A stretch of DNA of 64,000 nucleotides. Source: Oscillospiraceae bacterium. Lineage in GTDB: Bacteria > Bacillota > Clostridia > Oscillospirales > Oscillospiraceae. Below, one piece after another: positions 45,158 to 53,430 of this stretch. The notes under the pieces are model-generated. The model was not told the DNA's origin. It saw only the letters and a list, made by a program, of their open reading frames with translations, and made no database searches. A program made the translations under genes and the position numbers. Every line of letters begins with the position of its first letter. The first letter of the stretch is position 1. Where the stretch lies: contig SVMG01000005.1 in the NCBI GenBank assembly GCA_015067545.1, positions 62,001-126,000 on the forward strand. The letters run 5' to 3'.

Positions 45158-46489
45158 TTATTTTTTACCAATAACTTCCAATCCGCCAAGGTACTTACGC
45201 AGCACCTCGGGCACCACCACAGAGCCATCGGCGCGCTGGTTCTGCTCCACGATGGCCGGGAAGATCCGGGAAGTAGCCAGGCCGGAGCCGTTGAGGGTGT
45301 GGACGAAATCGATCTTGCCGTCGGCCCGGCGGTAACGGATGTTGCCCCGGCGTGCCTGGTAATCTCGGGCGTTGGAGACGGAGGAAACCTCCTTGTAGCC
45401 GTTCATGGAGGGGATCAGAATTTCGATGTCGTAGGTGCGTGCCATGGAAGCGGAGCAGTCGCCCGCTGCCAGCTTGACGGTACGGAAGTGCAGACCCAAA
45501 CCGGCAACCAGCTTCTCAGCCTTGGTGACCAGCTCTTCAAAAGCTTCGTCAGAGCCCTCAGGGGTGGTAAACTGGAACATTTCCACCTTGTTGAACTGGT
45601 GACCGCGCACCATACCGCGCTCATCAGCCCGGTGAGAACCGGCTTCACGGCGGAAGCAGGGAGTGTAAGCAAAGAATTTCTTGGGCAGATCGGCCTCGGT
45701 GAGAATTTCATCCCGATAAACGGATGCCAAAGCGGCTTCTGCGGTGGGAAGCATGTAGAACACGCCGCCCTCAGTGGGATGGTTGGCGATTTTGAAGACC
45801 TCGTCGGCAAATTTCGGGAACTGTCCGGCAGTCAGACCGCACTGGTACTCCAGCATATGGGGCGGCAGGATGAAATCGTAGCCGTCCGCGGTGTGGGTGT
45901 CGATAAAGTAGTTCAGCAGTGCCCATTCCAGACGGGCGCCCATGCCGGTGTACATCCAGTTGCCTGCACCGGCCAGCTTGACGCCCCGTTCGTAGTCGAT
46001 CAGACCCAGATCGGTGCACAGATCCACATGGTGCTTGGGCTCAAAGTCGAAGGAGTGCTTCTCGCCGATGTAGCGCAGGGGCTCGTTGTTTTCCTTGCCG
46101 CCGGGGAGCAGATCCGCATCCGGCAGGTTGGGCAGGCTGAGCATGGCGGTGTAGAATTCCTCGTCCAGCACCTTCAGCTTGGCCTTGTCATCGGCAATGG
46201 CCTCGTCAATGGCAACGGATGCGGCCATATTGGCACTGATCTGCTCATCGATGGCGGAGGTGTCCTCACCTTTTCTTTCCATGCCCTTTTTCTGACCGAA
46301 CAGCTTGCCGTTTTCCTTGGCCAGCTTGTTCTTTTCAGCGGTTTTGGTCTCAGTGGAGGTTTTCAGCGCGCGAACCTGCACGTCCAGCTCTAAAATGCGG
46401 TCAACGACAGCATCGCAGTCCACTTCCTTGGCCTTCAGGCCGGCCTTGACTGCATCGGGATTTTCCTTGATCTTTTTAATGTCTAACAT
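45158..46489 (-). CDS. serS: Seryl-tRNA synthetase
   Basis: 443 residues, class II. An N-terminal coiled-coil arm (about 30-100) for tRNA-Ser, motif 2 FRREAGSHRADERGMVRGHQF, and motif 3 at the C-terminus (VHTLNGSGLATSRIFPAIVE). No T-box leader is present, since only 23 bases separate it from the upstream PspC-domain gene. It appears to be the last gene of the parA-parB-pspC-serS run. Confidence 0.96.
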   Translation of the reverse strand: MLDIKKIKENPDAVKAGLKAKEVDCDAVVDRILELDVQVRALKTSTETKTAEKNKLAKENGKLFGQKKGMERKGEDTSAIDEQISANMAASVAIDEAIADDKAKLKVLDEEFYTAMLSLPNLPDADLLPGGKENNEPLRYIGEKHSFDFEPKHHVDLCTDLGLIDYERGVKLAGAGNWMYTGMGARLEWALLNYFIDTHTADGYDFILPPHMLEYQCGLTAGQFPKFADEVFKIANHPTEGGVFYMLPTAEAALASVYRDEILTEADLPKKFFAYTPCFRREAGSHRADERGMVRGHQFNKVEMFQFTTPEGSDEAFEELVTKAEKLVAGLGLHFRTVKLAAGDCSASMARTYDIEILIPSMNGYKEVSSVSNARDYQARRGNIRYRRADGKIDFVHTLNGSGLATSRIFPAIVEQNQRADGSVVVPEVLRKYLGGLEVIGKK

Positions 46490-46512
46490 ATTACCTCTCC
46501 TTATGGGAACGA

Positions 46513-46716
46513 TTAATCTTCTTCAATGTAACCGGGTTCGTCGGGCATGACAATGGCGCAGATGAAGTAGGCCAGCACGCCTGAGCCGCCAAGGGCGCAA
46601 AACAGGATCCATGCCAGTCGGATCACCGTGGGATCCAGGTCGAAAAACTTGGCAATGCCGGAGCAAACGCCGCAAAGCTTGTGATTGCTGTGATCCTTAT
46701 ACAGCCGTTTTTTCAT
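46513..46716 (-). CDS. PspC-domain membrane protein
   Basis: 67 residues. KLCGVCSGIAKFFDLDPTVIRLAW is the PspC signature, followed by one membrane segment (ILFCALGGSGVLAYFICAIVMP) and an acidic tail. PspC proteins relate to envelope stress. It lies 11 bases after parB and 23 bases before serS. Confidence 0.9.
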   Translation of the reverse strand: MKKRLYKDHSNHKLCGVCSGIAKFFDLDPTVIRLAWILFCALGGSGVLAYFICAIVMPDEPGYIEED

Positions 46717-46727
46717 ACATCATAACC

Positions 46728-47588
46728 TCATTTCTGAATTTTCATTAAGGTTTCCAACAAAATCTGCAGATCCTCTTCGCCGTAGAATTCCAGCTCAAAG
46801 CGACCCTTGCGCTTTCCGTTTACGATTTTCACGCCCCGGCCCAGGTGTTTACTAAGGGATTTTTCGCATTCAGACACATAGTCTACTTTTAAGCTCACCG
46901 GTTTTTCGGGGGCAGGTTCTTTGGTCATATTCTTGCACAGCAGTTCCGCCTGGCGAACGGAAAGACCCAATGCGATGATCTTTTGCATGGCTTCCTGCTG
47001 TTTTTTCTCGGATTTGACGCTCAAAAGCGCCCGGGCGTGGCCGGCTGACAGACTGCCGTCACGCACTTTTTCCAAAATTGTGTTGGAAAGATTCAATAGA
47101 CGTAGGGCGTTTGCCACTGCCGGACGGGATTTTCCCACCCGTTGGGCGGTATCTTCCTGAGTCAGACCGAAATCCGTCATCAGAGACTGATAACCCAAGG
47201 CTTCTTCCACAGGGTTCAGATCCTGCCGCTGCAGGTTTTCGATCAGCGCCAGCTCCATGGCCTTTTTGTCATCGGCTTCGATGACCACCACGGGAACTTC
47301 TGTCAGCCCCGCCATCCGGGCGGCCCGCCAGCGGCGTTCGCCGGCAATGATCTGATAATATCCGGAGTCCAGCTCCCGCACCGTCAGCGGCTGCAGGATG
47401 CCGTGGGTGGCCAGGGATTCTGACAGCGCTTCCAGCTCTTCCTCGTCAAAATCCTGCCGGGGCTGATTCCGATTGGGTTCTACTTTATGAATGGGCAGCA
47501 ATTTATAGGGGCTGTTTTCCCTGGTTTCTTCCTCAAAATCGCCGAGAAGCGCGCCCAGACCCTTACCCAGGCCTTTGTTGGATGCCAT
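46728..47588 (-). CDS. parB: Chromosome-partitioning CTPase ParB (Spo0J)
   Basis: 286 residues. N-terminal ParA-activating stretch (MASNKGLGKGLGALLG), CTP-binding ParB/Srx domain with GERRWRAARMAGL, helix-turn-helix for parS (GLTQEDTAQRVGKSRPAVAN) and a C-terminal dimer domain. It spreads from parS as a clamp and recruits SMC. It follows parA by 11 bases. Confidence 0.96.
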   Translation of the reverse strand: MASNKGLGKGLGALLGDFEEETRENSPYKLLPIHKVEPNRNQPRQDFDEEELEALSESLATHGILQPLTVRELDSGYYQIIAGERRWRAARMAGLTEVPVVVIEADDKKAMELALIENLQRQDLNPVEEALGYQSLMTDFGLTQEDTAQRVGKSRPAVANALRLLNLSNTILEKVRDGSLSAGHARALLSVKSEKKQQEAMQKIIALGLSVRQAELLCKNMTKEPAPEKPVSLKVDYVSECEKSLSKHLGRGVKIVNGKRKGRFELEFYGEEDLQILLETLMKIQK

Positions 47589-47599
47589 TGGATCACCTC

Positions 47600-48355
47600 T
47601 TACAGTTTATTCTTTAATTCTTCGGCAACAGCCCGGTAAGCTATAGCACCGCGGCTGTGCTTGTCATAAGCGGCAACGGGAATGCCATGGCTGGGGGCTT
47701 CCGCCAGACGCACATTCCGGGGAATGACCGTGGCGCAGACCTTTCCGGGGAAATGCCGCCGGACTTCCTGTGCCACCTGGGTGGAGAAATTGGTCCGTCC
47801 GTCGAACATGGTCAAAATCACGCTGAAGATCTCCAGCTGCGGATTGATGCGCTTTTTTACCATGCGCAGTGTGGTCATCAGATCGGACAGGCCCTCCAGA
47901 GCGAAATATTCGCACTGCACCGGGATCAGAATGCCGTCTGCAGCGGAAAGACCGTTCAGGGTCAGCATTTCCAGGGACGGCGGGCAGTCGATAAATATGA
48001 CATCATAAGAATCCTTGACTGCGGCAAGCGCTTTCTTCAGGCGATAATTGGGATCGTCGATAGCCAAAAGCTCCACGCCCGCGCCGGCAAGATCCGCGGA
48101 TGCCGGAAGAATATCGCCAAATTTCGTGGTAACGATGGCGTCTTTCACCGGTACATCGTTAATGATCACATCGTAAACGGAATGCCGCAGCTTTTTCTTT
48201 TCAACACCAAGGCCGGAGGTTGCGTTGGCCTGGGGGTCGAAATCGCAAAGCAGCACCTTCAGCCCCAGGTCGTGGAGGCTTGCGGTGAGATTTACAGCCG
48301 TTGTGGTTTTTCCAACGCCGCCCTTTTGGTTGACGACGGCAATAATTTTGCCCAT
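47600..48355 (-). CDS. parA: Chromosome-partitioning ATPase ParA (Soj)
   Basis: 251 residues, deviant Walker ATPase. NQKGGVGKTTTAVNL at the N-terminus, DFDPQANATSGLG, FIDCPPSLEMLT. It works with ParB and regulates DnaA. The start is ATG 48355 after TAGGAGGTGCCCC. Two parS sites lie just upstream. Confidence 0.96.
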   Translation of the reverse strand: MGKIIAVVNQKGGVGKTTTAVNLTASLHDLGLKVLLCDFDPQANATSGLGVEKKKLRHSVYDVIINDVPVKDAIVTTKFGDILPASADLAGAGVELLAIDDPNYRLKKALAAVKDSYDVIFIDCPPSLEMLTLNGLSAADGILIPVQCEYFALEGLSDLMTTLRMVKKRINPQLEIFSVILTMFDGRTNFSTQVAQEVRRHFPGKVCATVIPRNVRLAEAPSHGIPVAAYDKHSRGAIAYRAVAEELKNKL

Positions 48356-48370
48356 GGGGCACCTCCTAAT

Positions 48371-48386
48371 TGTTTCACGTGAAACA
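48371..48386. promoter_or_regulatory. parS: parS site 1
   Basis: A perfect 16-bp consensus, TGTTTCACGTGAAACA. It is 15 bases before parA. Confidence 0.96.
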
Positions 48387-48408
48387 ATGATTGTATATGG
48401 CAGTGGAA

Positions 48409-48424
48409 TGTTTCACGTGAAACA
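48409..48424. promoter_or_regulatory. parS: parS site 2
   Basis: A second perfect TGTTTCACGTGAAACA, 22 bases from site 1. The GGAATG/CATTCC flanks extend the palindrome. Confidence 0.96.
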
Positions 48425-48434
48425 TTCCCTGTTC

Positions 48435-48767
48435 TCAGGCGGATAAAAGACGGGAGAAGATGTCCAGCTGTCCCTGTCGGTGCAGAAGCATGAGCAGCAG
48501 GGCAACGGAGATCAAAAAGCCCAAAATCGCCACGATCAGGGCAAAACGAAGCCAGCGGATCTTGGATTGCAGTGCGCCGATCTCATTTTCCATATTCCAA
48601 AAATACAGACGGCGGCCGCGCTTTTTCTTTGCCGCAGGCGGGGCGGACCGTTCCGGAAGCCGCACCACCGCGTTGGGGTTTACGGGGCACTGAGCCATGA
48701 TCTCCAAGCATTCGTCACAAAAAACCTGGGATTTGCCCAATTTTTTGCCACATTTCATGCAGGCCAT
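48435..48767 (-). CDS. Zinc-ribbon protein with one membrane helix
   Basis: 110 residues: a CxxC-type ribbon (MACMKCGKKLGKSQVFCDEC), a proline-rich basic stretch (ERSAPPAAKKKRGRR) and a membrane segment (LRFALIVAILGFLISVALLLML). ATG 48767 follows GGAGGTGCGCGGC. An upstream in-frame extension has no ribosome site. It points into parA across the parS sites and may be co-transcribed. Its function is unknown. Confidence 0.72.
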   Translation of the reverse strand: MACMKCGKKLGKSQVFCDECLEIMAQCPVNPNAVVRLPERSAPPAAKKKRGRRLYFWNMENEIGALQSKIRWLRFALIVAILGFLISVALLLMLLHRQGQLDIFSRLLSA

Positions 48768-48901
48768 GCCGCGCACCTCCTTAACTCCATGGTTTTCCTT
48801 ATTATACACCAATTTTCCGGCCCAGTAAAGAGAAAAATGTGGAAAAGTAACTTGATAATTCATTTATTACAGGAACACTCCAGGGCAGTGCCCCTACGAA
48901 T

Positions 48902-48972
48902 AATATTTACAAATAGTTCAATAATTGCTATTGACAATCATATGACCATGTGATATTATTATTCCACCACAT
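48902..48972 (+). promoter_or_regulatory. Promoter/operator of the DUF1836-SPFH operon, shared with 14011
   Basis: TTGACA at 48931-48936, a 17-base spacer and TATTAT at 48954-48959. It matches the region at 14011-14080, with 25 identical bases at 48918-48942. The spacer is an imperfect dyad, ATCATATGACCATGTGAT, symmetric at 14 of 18 positions, and so a likely operator. Confidence 0.85.
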
Positions 48973-48992
48973 AAATGAAGGAGGTACCCCCA

Positions 48993-49550
48993 ATGGAGTG
49001 GAATATTCCCGGTACAGTTCTGACCGTTCCCGTGGAGGAAACGGAACACATTCCGGAAAAGCTGACAGCCATGTTTCTGGGCGGCGGTATGGTGCTCAGC
49101 CAGGTGGCCGCGGTCACCGGTCTTGAGCCCTACACCGTACAAAACTGGGTCAAGCGTGGTTTTTTGACCAAGCCTGTGAACAAAAAGTACACCCTGCGTC
49201 AGCTCTGCCGGATCATAAACATCAACATGCTCAAGGACGCCCTGCCTATGGAGAAGATCTGCGGCCTGATGACCTACATCAACGGACATATGGACGACGA
49301 GAGCGACGACCTCATCGACGACAGCCAGCTGTATTTCCTGTTTTTGCGACTGGTGGTCTATCACCGCAGGATGAACGACCCCGCCGGTCGTGACAAATAC
49401 ATCCGGGAGGCACTTGCCAATTATGAAGAGCCCATTCCCGGCGCCCGGGAGCGGGTGGAAAAAGTATTGAAGGTCATGCTCACCGCCTGGGCGGCATCGC
49501 TGCTGCGTCAGCAGGCTGTGTCCATGGCAGATGCACTCAAAATGGAATGA
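48993..49550 (+). CDS. DUF1836 helix-turn-helix protein
   Basis: 185 residues. A MerR-like helix-turn-helix (MVLSQVAAVTGLEPYTVQNWVKRGFL and LRQLCRIININMLKDALPMEKI) followed by a helical domain, the DUF1836 layout. Such proteins are probable transcription regulators without a known ligand. ATG 48993 after AAGGAGG is chosen over an in-frame start that overlaps the site. First gene of an operon with two SPFH genes. It is the candidate regulator of the shared promoter. Confidence 0.82.
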   Translation: MEWNIPGTVLTVPVEETEHIPEKLTAMFLGGGMVLSQVAAVTGLEPYTVQNWVKRGFLTKPVNKKYTLRQLCRIININMLKDALPMEKICGLMTYINGHMDDESDDLIDDSQLYFLFLRLVVYHRRMNDPAGRDKYIREALANYEEPIPGARERVEKVLKVMLTAWAASLLRQQAVSMADALKME

Positions 49551-49568
49551 TCTGAAAGGAGAATGATT

Positions 49569-50546
49569 ATGATAAACGGTCAATACAGATATTCCTTCAA
49601 CCCTAAAAAACCCTTAGATTTCAAGAAAATTCGCAATATTGTCCTGTTCAGCCTGCTGGGCCTGGTGTTGCTTATCGGTATCTTTACCAGTTTCTACACC
49701 GTGGACGACAAGCAGCAGGCAGTGGTGACCACTTTTGGCAAGGTCACCGACATTACCGATCCCGGCCTGCATTTCAAAGCCCCCTTTGGCATCCAGCAGG
49801 CCCATAAGGTGGATGTAAATGTGTACCAGAAGATCGAGCTGGGCTATGTTACCGATACAAACGGCAAAACCGCTACTGTGGAGGACGAAAGCTCCATGAT
49901 CACCGGCGATTACAACATTGTAAACGTGGACTTCTTCGTGGAATACAAAATTTCCGACCCGGTGCAGTACCTGTTCTCTGCCAACGACCCGGCGCTGATC
50001 CTGAAAAACCTCATCCAGAGCCAGGTGCGCAATGTGGTGGGCTCGTCCACTGTGGACGCGGTGCTCACCGACGGCAAGGAGAATATCCAGCAGCAGGTTC
50101 GGGAGCTGGTATCCGAAATTTTGTCGGATTATGATGTGGGCCTGACCCTGATCGATGTACGCATCCAGGATGCAGAGCCGCCCACATCCGCTGTTGTGGA
50201 GGCGTTCAAGGCGGTGGAGACTGCCAAGCAGAACGCCGAAGCCGTGGTCAATGACGCCAAGGCCTACCAAAACGCCAAGCTGCCCGAGGCTCAGGCCCAG
50301 GCTGACAAGCTGCTGCAAAATGCCCAGTATCTGAAGCAGAAGCGTATCAACGAGGCCATGGAAGCTGTGGCCATGTTCAACGCCATGTACGAAGAATATT
50401 CCCAAAATCCCAACATCACCAAGTCCCGGATGTACTACGAGGCCATTTCCCAGATCCTGCCCGGGGTCAAGGTGTATATCAACACCGGCGACAGCAATTC
50501 CATGAATATGCTGCTGCCTCTGGAATCCATCGTGGGAGGTAACTGA
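49569..50546 (+). CDS. HflK-like SPFH membrane protein
   Basis: 325 residues: an N-terminal basic stretch, one membrane helix (NIVLFSLLGLVLLIGIFTSFY), an SPFH domain (DDKQQAVVTTFGKVTDITDPGLHFKAPF, later SSTVDAVLTDGKENI) and a coiled-coil tail with alanine-rich repeats. HflK/HflC pairs cage FtsH in other bacteria. The second ATG (49569) fits AAGGAG better than the one at 49563. It is followed after 1 base by its HflC-like partner. Confidence 0.9.
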   Translation: MINGQYRYSFNPKKPLDFKKIRNIVLFSLLGLVLLIGIFTSFYTVDDKQQAVVTTFGKVTDITDPGLHFKAPFGIQQAHKVDVNVYQKIELGYVTDTNGKTATVEDESSMITGDYNIVNVDFFVEYKISDPVQYLFSANDPALILKNLIQSQVRNVVGSSTVDAVLTDGKENIQQQVRELVSEILSDYDVGLTLIDVRIQDAEPPTSAVVEAFKAVETAKQNAEAVVNDAKAYQNAKLPEAQAQADKLLQNAQYLKQKRINEAMEAVAMFNAMYEEYSQNPNITKSRMYYEAISQILPGVKVYINTGDSNSMNMLLPLESIVGGN

Positions 50547-50547
50547 T

Positions 50548-51426
50548 ATGAAGAAAACAATTATAATTAGCGTCATTGCATTGGTGCTGGTGATCGTTGC
50601 CTTCTCCAGTGTGTATACCGTCAAAGAAAATGAGTACGCCTGTACCTTCCGGTTTTCTGAGATCGTCAACACCGAGACGGAGGCCGGCCTGCACTTCAAG
50701 ATCCCCTTTATCGACTCTGTGAAATATTTCTCCAAGGCCACCCAGCTGTACGACATCCCGCCTTCTGCTGTCATCACCTCCGACAAGCAGAATATGACCG
50801 TGGACTGCTACATTTTGTGGAACATTGAGGATCCCCAGCAGTTTTACCGGGCACTGGGCACAACCTCCGTTGCCGAGGAGCGTCTGGATGCCATCACCTA
50901 CACCGCGCTGAAGATCGCCCTGGGCAATCTGAAGCAGTCGGACATTATCAATATGAACGACGGCGGCGAGCGCAATGACATCTACGAATCCATCACCACC
51001 ACTGTCAACGAGCAGGCCAAGGCCTACGGCATCCGGGTGGAGGATGTGAAGATCAAGCGGTTCGATCTGCCGGATTCCAACCTGAACGCCGTGTATACCC
51101 GTATGATCTCCGAGCGGAACCAAATGGCGGAAAAATACGCCGCCAACGGCAATTTTGAAGCCTCCAAGATCCGCAACGATGTGGATAAGCAGGTGAACAT
51201 CATGGTCTCCAACGCAGAGGCCCAGGCCGCATTGCTGGAAGCCGAGGGCGAGGCCGAGTATATGCGTTTGCTGGCGGAAGCCTACAATTCCCAGGATAAG
51301 CAGGAATTCTATGAATTCATGCTGGCGCTGGATGCTTTGAAGGCCAGCCTGACAGGAGACGACAAGACTATTATTTTGGATAAAAACTCCGATCTGGCAC
51401 AGATTCTCATGGGCGTGGGCAATTAA
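50548..51426 (+). CDS. HflC-like SPFH membrane protein
   Basis: 292 residues: membrane helix (TIIISVIALVLVIVAFSSVYTV), SPFH domain (ENEYACTFRFSEIVNTETEAGLHFKIPFID) and a helical tail ending in ILDKNSDLAQILMGVGN. It is expected to form a ring with the upstream HflK-like protein at the membrane. Last gene of the operon, with a hairpin downstream. Confidence 0.9.
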   Translation: MKKTIIISVIALVLVIVAFSSVYTVKENEYACTFRFSEIVNTETEAGLHFKIPFIDSVKYFSKATQLYDIPPSAVITSDKQNMTVDCYILWNIEDPQQFYRALGTTSVAEERLDAITYTALKIALGNLKQSDIINMNDGGERNDIYESITTTVNEQAKAYGIRVEDVKIKRFDLPDSNLNAVYTRMISERNQMAEKYAANGNFEASKIRNDVDKQVNIMVSNAEAQAALLEAEGEAEYMRLLAEAYNSQDKQEFYEFMLALDALKASLTGDDKTIILDKNSDLAQILMGVGN

Positions 51427-51491
51427 CATCGAGCTTAAGCGCAGCGAAAGCATATCGAGTCAACTGGGGTGACATATCGATAATAGAAAAT

Positions 51492-51535
51492 AAGAGCAAG
51501 AATAGAAGAGATTACTCTTTTGTTCTTGCTCTTTT
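51492..51535 (+). terminator. Terminator of the HflK/HflC operon
   Basis: AAGAGCAAGAA pairs with TTCTTGCTCTT. An inner AAGAG/CTCTT pairing extends the stem, and TTTT follows. Confidence 0.8.
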
Positions 51536-51542
51536 CATATTG

Positions 51543-51569
51543 CCTTACGGCAGTTCCTCGCAATGACAG
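51543..51569. repeat. Partial family C element
   Basis: CCTTACGGCAGTTCCTCGCAATGACA: one arm and the end box only. Confidence 0.55.
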
Positions 51570-51591
51570 CGCAGGGGGAAGGCTTTGTATA

Positions 51592-51620
51592 TTGACAAAA
51601 CCCGAAAATTGTTCCATAAT
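51592..51620 (+). promoter_or_regulatory. Promoter of the ion-transporter gene
   Basis: TTGACA at 51592-51597, a 17-base spacer and CATAAT at 51615-51620. Confidence 0.75.
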
Positions 51621-51647
51621 AAGCCGGGCTGAGAAAGAAGGGATACT

Positions 51648-52772
51648 GTGAAACGACCTAATTTGTTTCAGGGAACGGCGAATTTTGTAAAGAAAAATGT
51701 GGTGATGGTGGTGGCCATGGTGGCGGCGCTGATCACCTGCTTCATCGTTCCGCCGGACGAGGCGTACCTGGACTATTTTGATGTAAAGACGCTGACCTGC
51801 CTGTTTTGTGTGCTGGCGGTGGTGTGTGCGCTGAAGAACATCAACTTCTTCTACACCCTGGCGCGAAAGATCGTTCTGGTTTTCAAAAACGCCCGTCTGA
51901 GCATCCTAGCGTTAGTTTACATAACATTTATCGGCTCCATGCTGATTGCCAACGACATGGCGCTTCTGACCTTCCTGCCCCTGGGACTTTTCGTACTTTC
52001 TTCCACCGGAAAAGGTAAATATATGGCATTTACCTTTATAGTGCAGAACATTGCGGCCAATTTAGGCGGCATGCTCACGCCCTTCGGAAATCCCCAAAAT
52101 CTCTACCTGTATACCAAATTTGCCATCCCCAACGGAGAATTTATGCTGATCATGCTGCCGCCGTTTTTGCTGGCTGTGGCGCTGATCACCGTGTGCTGCC
52201 TGATCTTCGTCAAGCCCGAGCCGCTGGAGCTGAGAGATGAAAAAACGGTGCTCCCTGTGGGCCGCACCGTGGTGTATTTGCTGCTGTTCGCTTTGGCGAT
52301 CGCCATCGTGTTCCGGGGGATCCCCTACTGGATCGGACTGATCATCATCCCGGCGGTTTTGCTGTTTATGGATCGGAAAGCTCTGAAAATGGTGGACTAT
52401 CCGCTCTTATTGACCTTTGTGTTTTTCTTCGTGTTCTCCGGAAATATGGCCCGAATCGACGCGGTTCGGAATCTGTTTTCCATGCTTTTGGAAAAGAGCA
52501 CCCTGCTATTTTCGGTGCTGTCCTGCCAGGTCATCAGCAATGTGCCTTCGGCGATTTTGCTGTCGCAATTTACGGAAAACTATAAGGAATTGCTGCTGGG
52601 CGTGAACATCGGCGGCGTGGGCACGCTGATCGCGTCCCTGGCCAGCCTCATCACCTTCCGGGAGTATACCAAGAACAACAAGGGCAAGACCCGGTACTAT
52701 GTTCTGCTGTTTTCCGCCTTTAATTTCGCATTTTTGATCATCCTCGCGCTGTTTGAATTGGTCATTCTATAA
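51648..52772 (+). CDS. Ion transporter superfamily (CitMHS/ArsB/NhaD-like) permease
   Basis: 374 residues, about ten membrane helices. IANDMALLTFLPLGLFVLSS and MLTPFGNPQNLYLYTKF are the paired motifs of the ion-transporter superfamily, and a second copy of the fold includes NVPSAILLSQF. The substrate may be a dicarboxylate, citrate, arsenite or sodium, and the sequence does not decide. Starts with GTG 51648. Single gene with its own promoter and terminator. Confidence 0.82.
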   Translation: MKRPNLFQGTANFVKKNVVMVVAMVAALITCFIVPPDEAYLDYFDVKTLTCLFCVLAVVCALKNINFFYTLARKIVLVFKNARLSILALVYITFIGSMLIANDMALLTFLPLGLFVLSSTGKGKYMAFTFIVQNIAANLGGMLTPFGNPQNLYLYTKFAIPNGEFMLIMLPPFLLAVALITVCCLIFVKPEPLELRDEKTVLPVGRTVVYLLLFALAIAIVFRGIPYWIGLIIIPAVLLFMDRKALKMVDYPLLLTFVFFFVFSGNMARIDAVRNLFSMLLEKSTLLFSVLSCQVISNVPSAILLSQFTENYKELLLGVNIGGVGTLIASLASLITFREYTKNNKGKTRYYVLLFSAFNFAFLIILALFELVIL

Positions 52773-52775
52773 AAC

Positions 52776-52806
52776 AACCCGGGGCGGTGATACCGCCCCG
52801 GGTTTT
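52776..52806. terminator. GC-rich terminator, repeated at 53395
   Basis: CCCGGGGCGGT pairs with ACCGCCCCGGG around GAT, followed by TTTTG. 22 bases (52780-52801) are identical to 53395-53416. Confidence 0.85.
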
Positions 52807-52809
52807 GCA

Positions 52810-53013
52810 TTAAGAAACAAGGCTGTCTGCGATATGTATCAATTCCAAAATCGCTTTATTAACCTCATCAGGTGCATCTGCTTTTGCGGATAGAAATGCT
52901 ATTTTCCACTCAGGATACAATTCCCGATATCTTTTCATGGTAGCCTGCAGCAGATCCTGCATATTTTCCGCATCGGTTTGCTCAATTGCTCTGATTACTT
53001 CGTCCATTGGCAT
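52810..53013 (-). CDS. Small hypothetical acidic/helical protein
   Basis: 67 residues, predicted all-helical, with no cysteine and no membrane segment (MPMDEVIRAIEQTDAENMQD...WKIAFLSAKADAPDEVNKAI). The first ATG (53013) has GGAGGAAAGGTT ahead. Divergent from the ribbon-helix-helix gene. The function is not recognised. It lies inside a 0.6-kb segment bounded by two identical GC-rich palindromes and has lower GC than its surroundings. Confidence 0.6.
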   Translation of the reverse strand: MPMDEVIRAIEQTDAENMQDLLQATMKRYRELYPEWKIAFLSAKADAPDEVNKAILELIHIADSLVS

Positions 53014-53114
53014 AACCTTTCCTCCTTTGTTGTATCATTACTCAATTATATACCTTGCAGCAGAAAATTTCTATTGGTATTCCCACCAAATATATAAGTG
53101 AGTAATTATACGCT

Positions 53115-53142
53115 TTTACATATACTTACGTTAGTATATAGT
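53115..53142 (+). promoter_or_regulatory. Promoter with palindromic operator before the ribbon-helix-helix gene
   Basis: TTTACA (53115-53120), a 16-base spacer and TATAGT (53137-53142). The spacer is a near-perfect 20-bp palindrome at 53120-53139 (core ATACTTACGTTAGTAT), symmetric at 18 of 20 positions. Confidence 0.75.
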
Positions 53143-53157
53143 AAAGAGGTGATCGCC

Positions 53158-53349
53158 GTGAAGTATTCTGATGCACAAAAAGAAGCAACAGCCAGATATA
53201 ATAAGAAATCCTATGATCGCATCAATATCATTGTCAAAAAAGGTCAACGGCAGATCATTAAGGATTACGCTGCCAGGCAAGGAAAAAGTTTAAACCGCTT
53301 TATTTGTGATTTGGTTGAGGCGGAAGTGAATAAATCAAAAACCGAGTGA
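53158..53349 (+). CDS. Ribbon-helix-helix (Arc/MetJ-like) DNA-binding protein
   Basis: 63 residues. A beta strand DRINIIVKKGQ followed by helices QIIKDYAARQGKSLNRFICDLVEAEV, the Arc-type fold used by many antitoxins. GTG 53158 follows AGAGGTGATCGCC. No toxin gene lies next to it on the same strand, so it may be an orphan or a self-regulator. The palindrome in its promoter is a likely target. Confidence 0.78.
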   Translation: MKYSDAQKEATARYNKKSYDRINIIVKKGQRQIIKDYAARQGKSLNRFICDLVEAEVNKSKTE

Positions 53350-53388
53350 GGACTGCATTTGTGCAATCAACACTCGGTTTTATTTTTG
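53340..53388 (+). terminator. Terminator of the ribbon-helix-helix gene
   Basis: AACCGAGTG pairs with CACTCGGTT across a 22-base loop, followed by TTATTTTTG. The stop codon is inside the left arm. Confidence 0.72.
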
Positions 53389-53394
53389 CTGCGT

Positions 53395-53416
53395 CGGGGC
53401 GGTGATACCGCCCCGG
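53395..53416. repeat. Second copy of the GC-rich palindrome at 52780
   Basis: CGGGGCGGT/ACCGCCCCG around GAT, identical over 22 bases to 52780-52801. It lies just past the rubrerythrin stop. Confidence 0.85.
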
Positions 53417-53430
53417 TTTGTATATTGTTC

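Noticed and set aside
46490..46512. A T-box leader upstream of serS
   Set aside because: Only 23 bases separate serS from the upstream gene, too short for a T-box.
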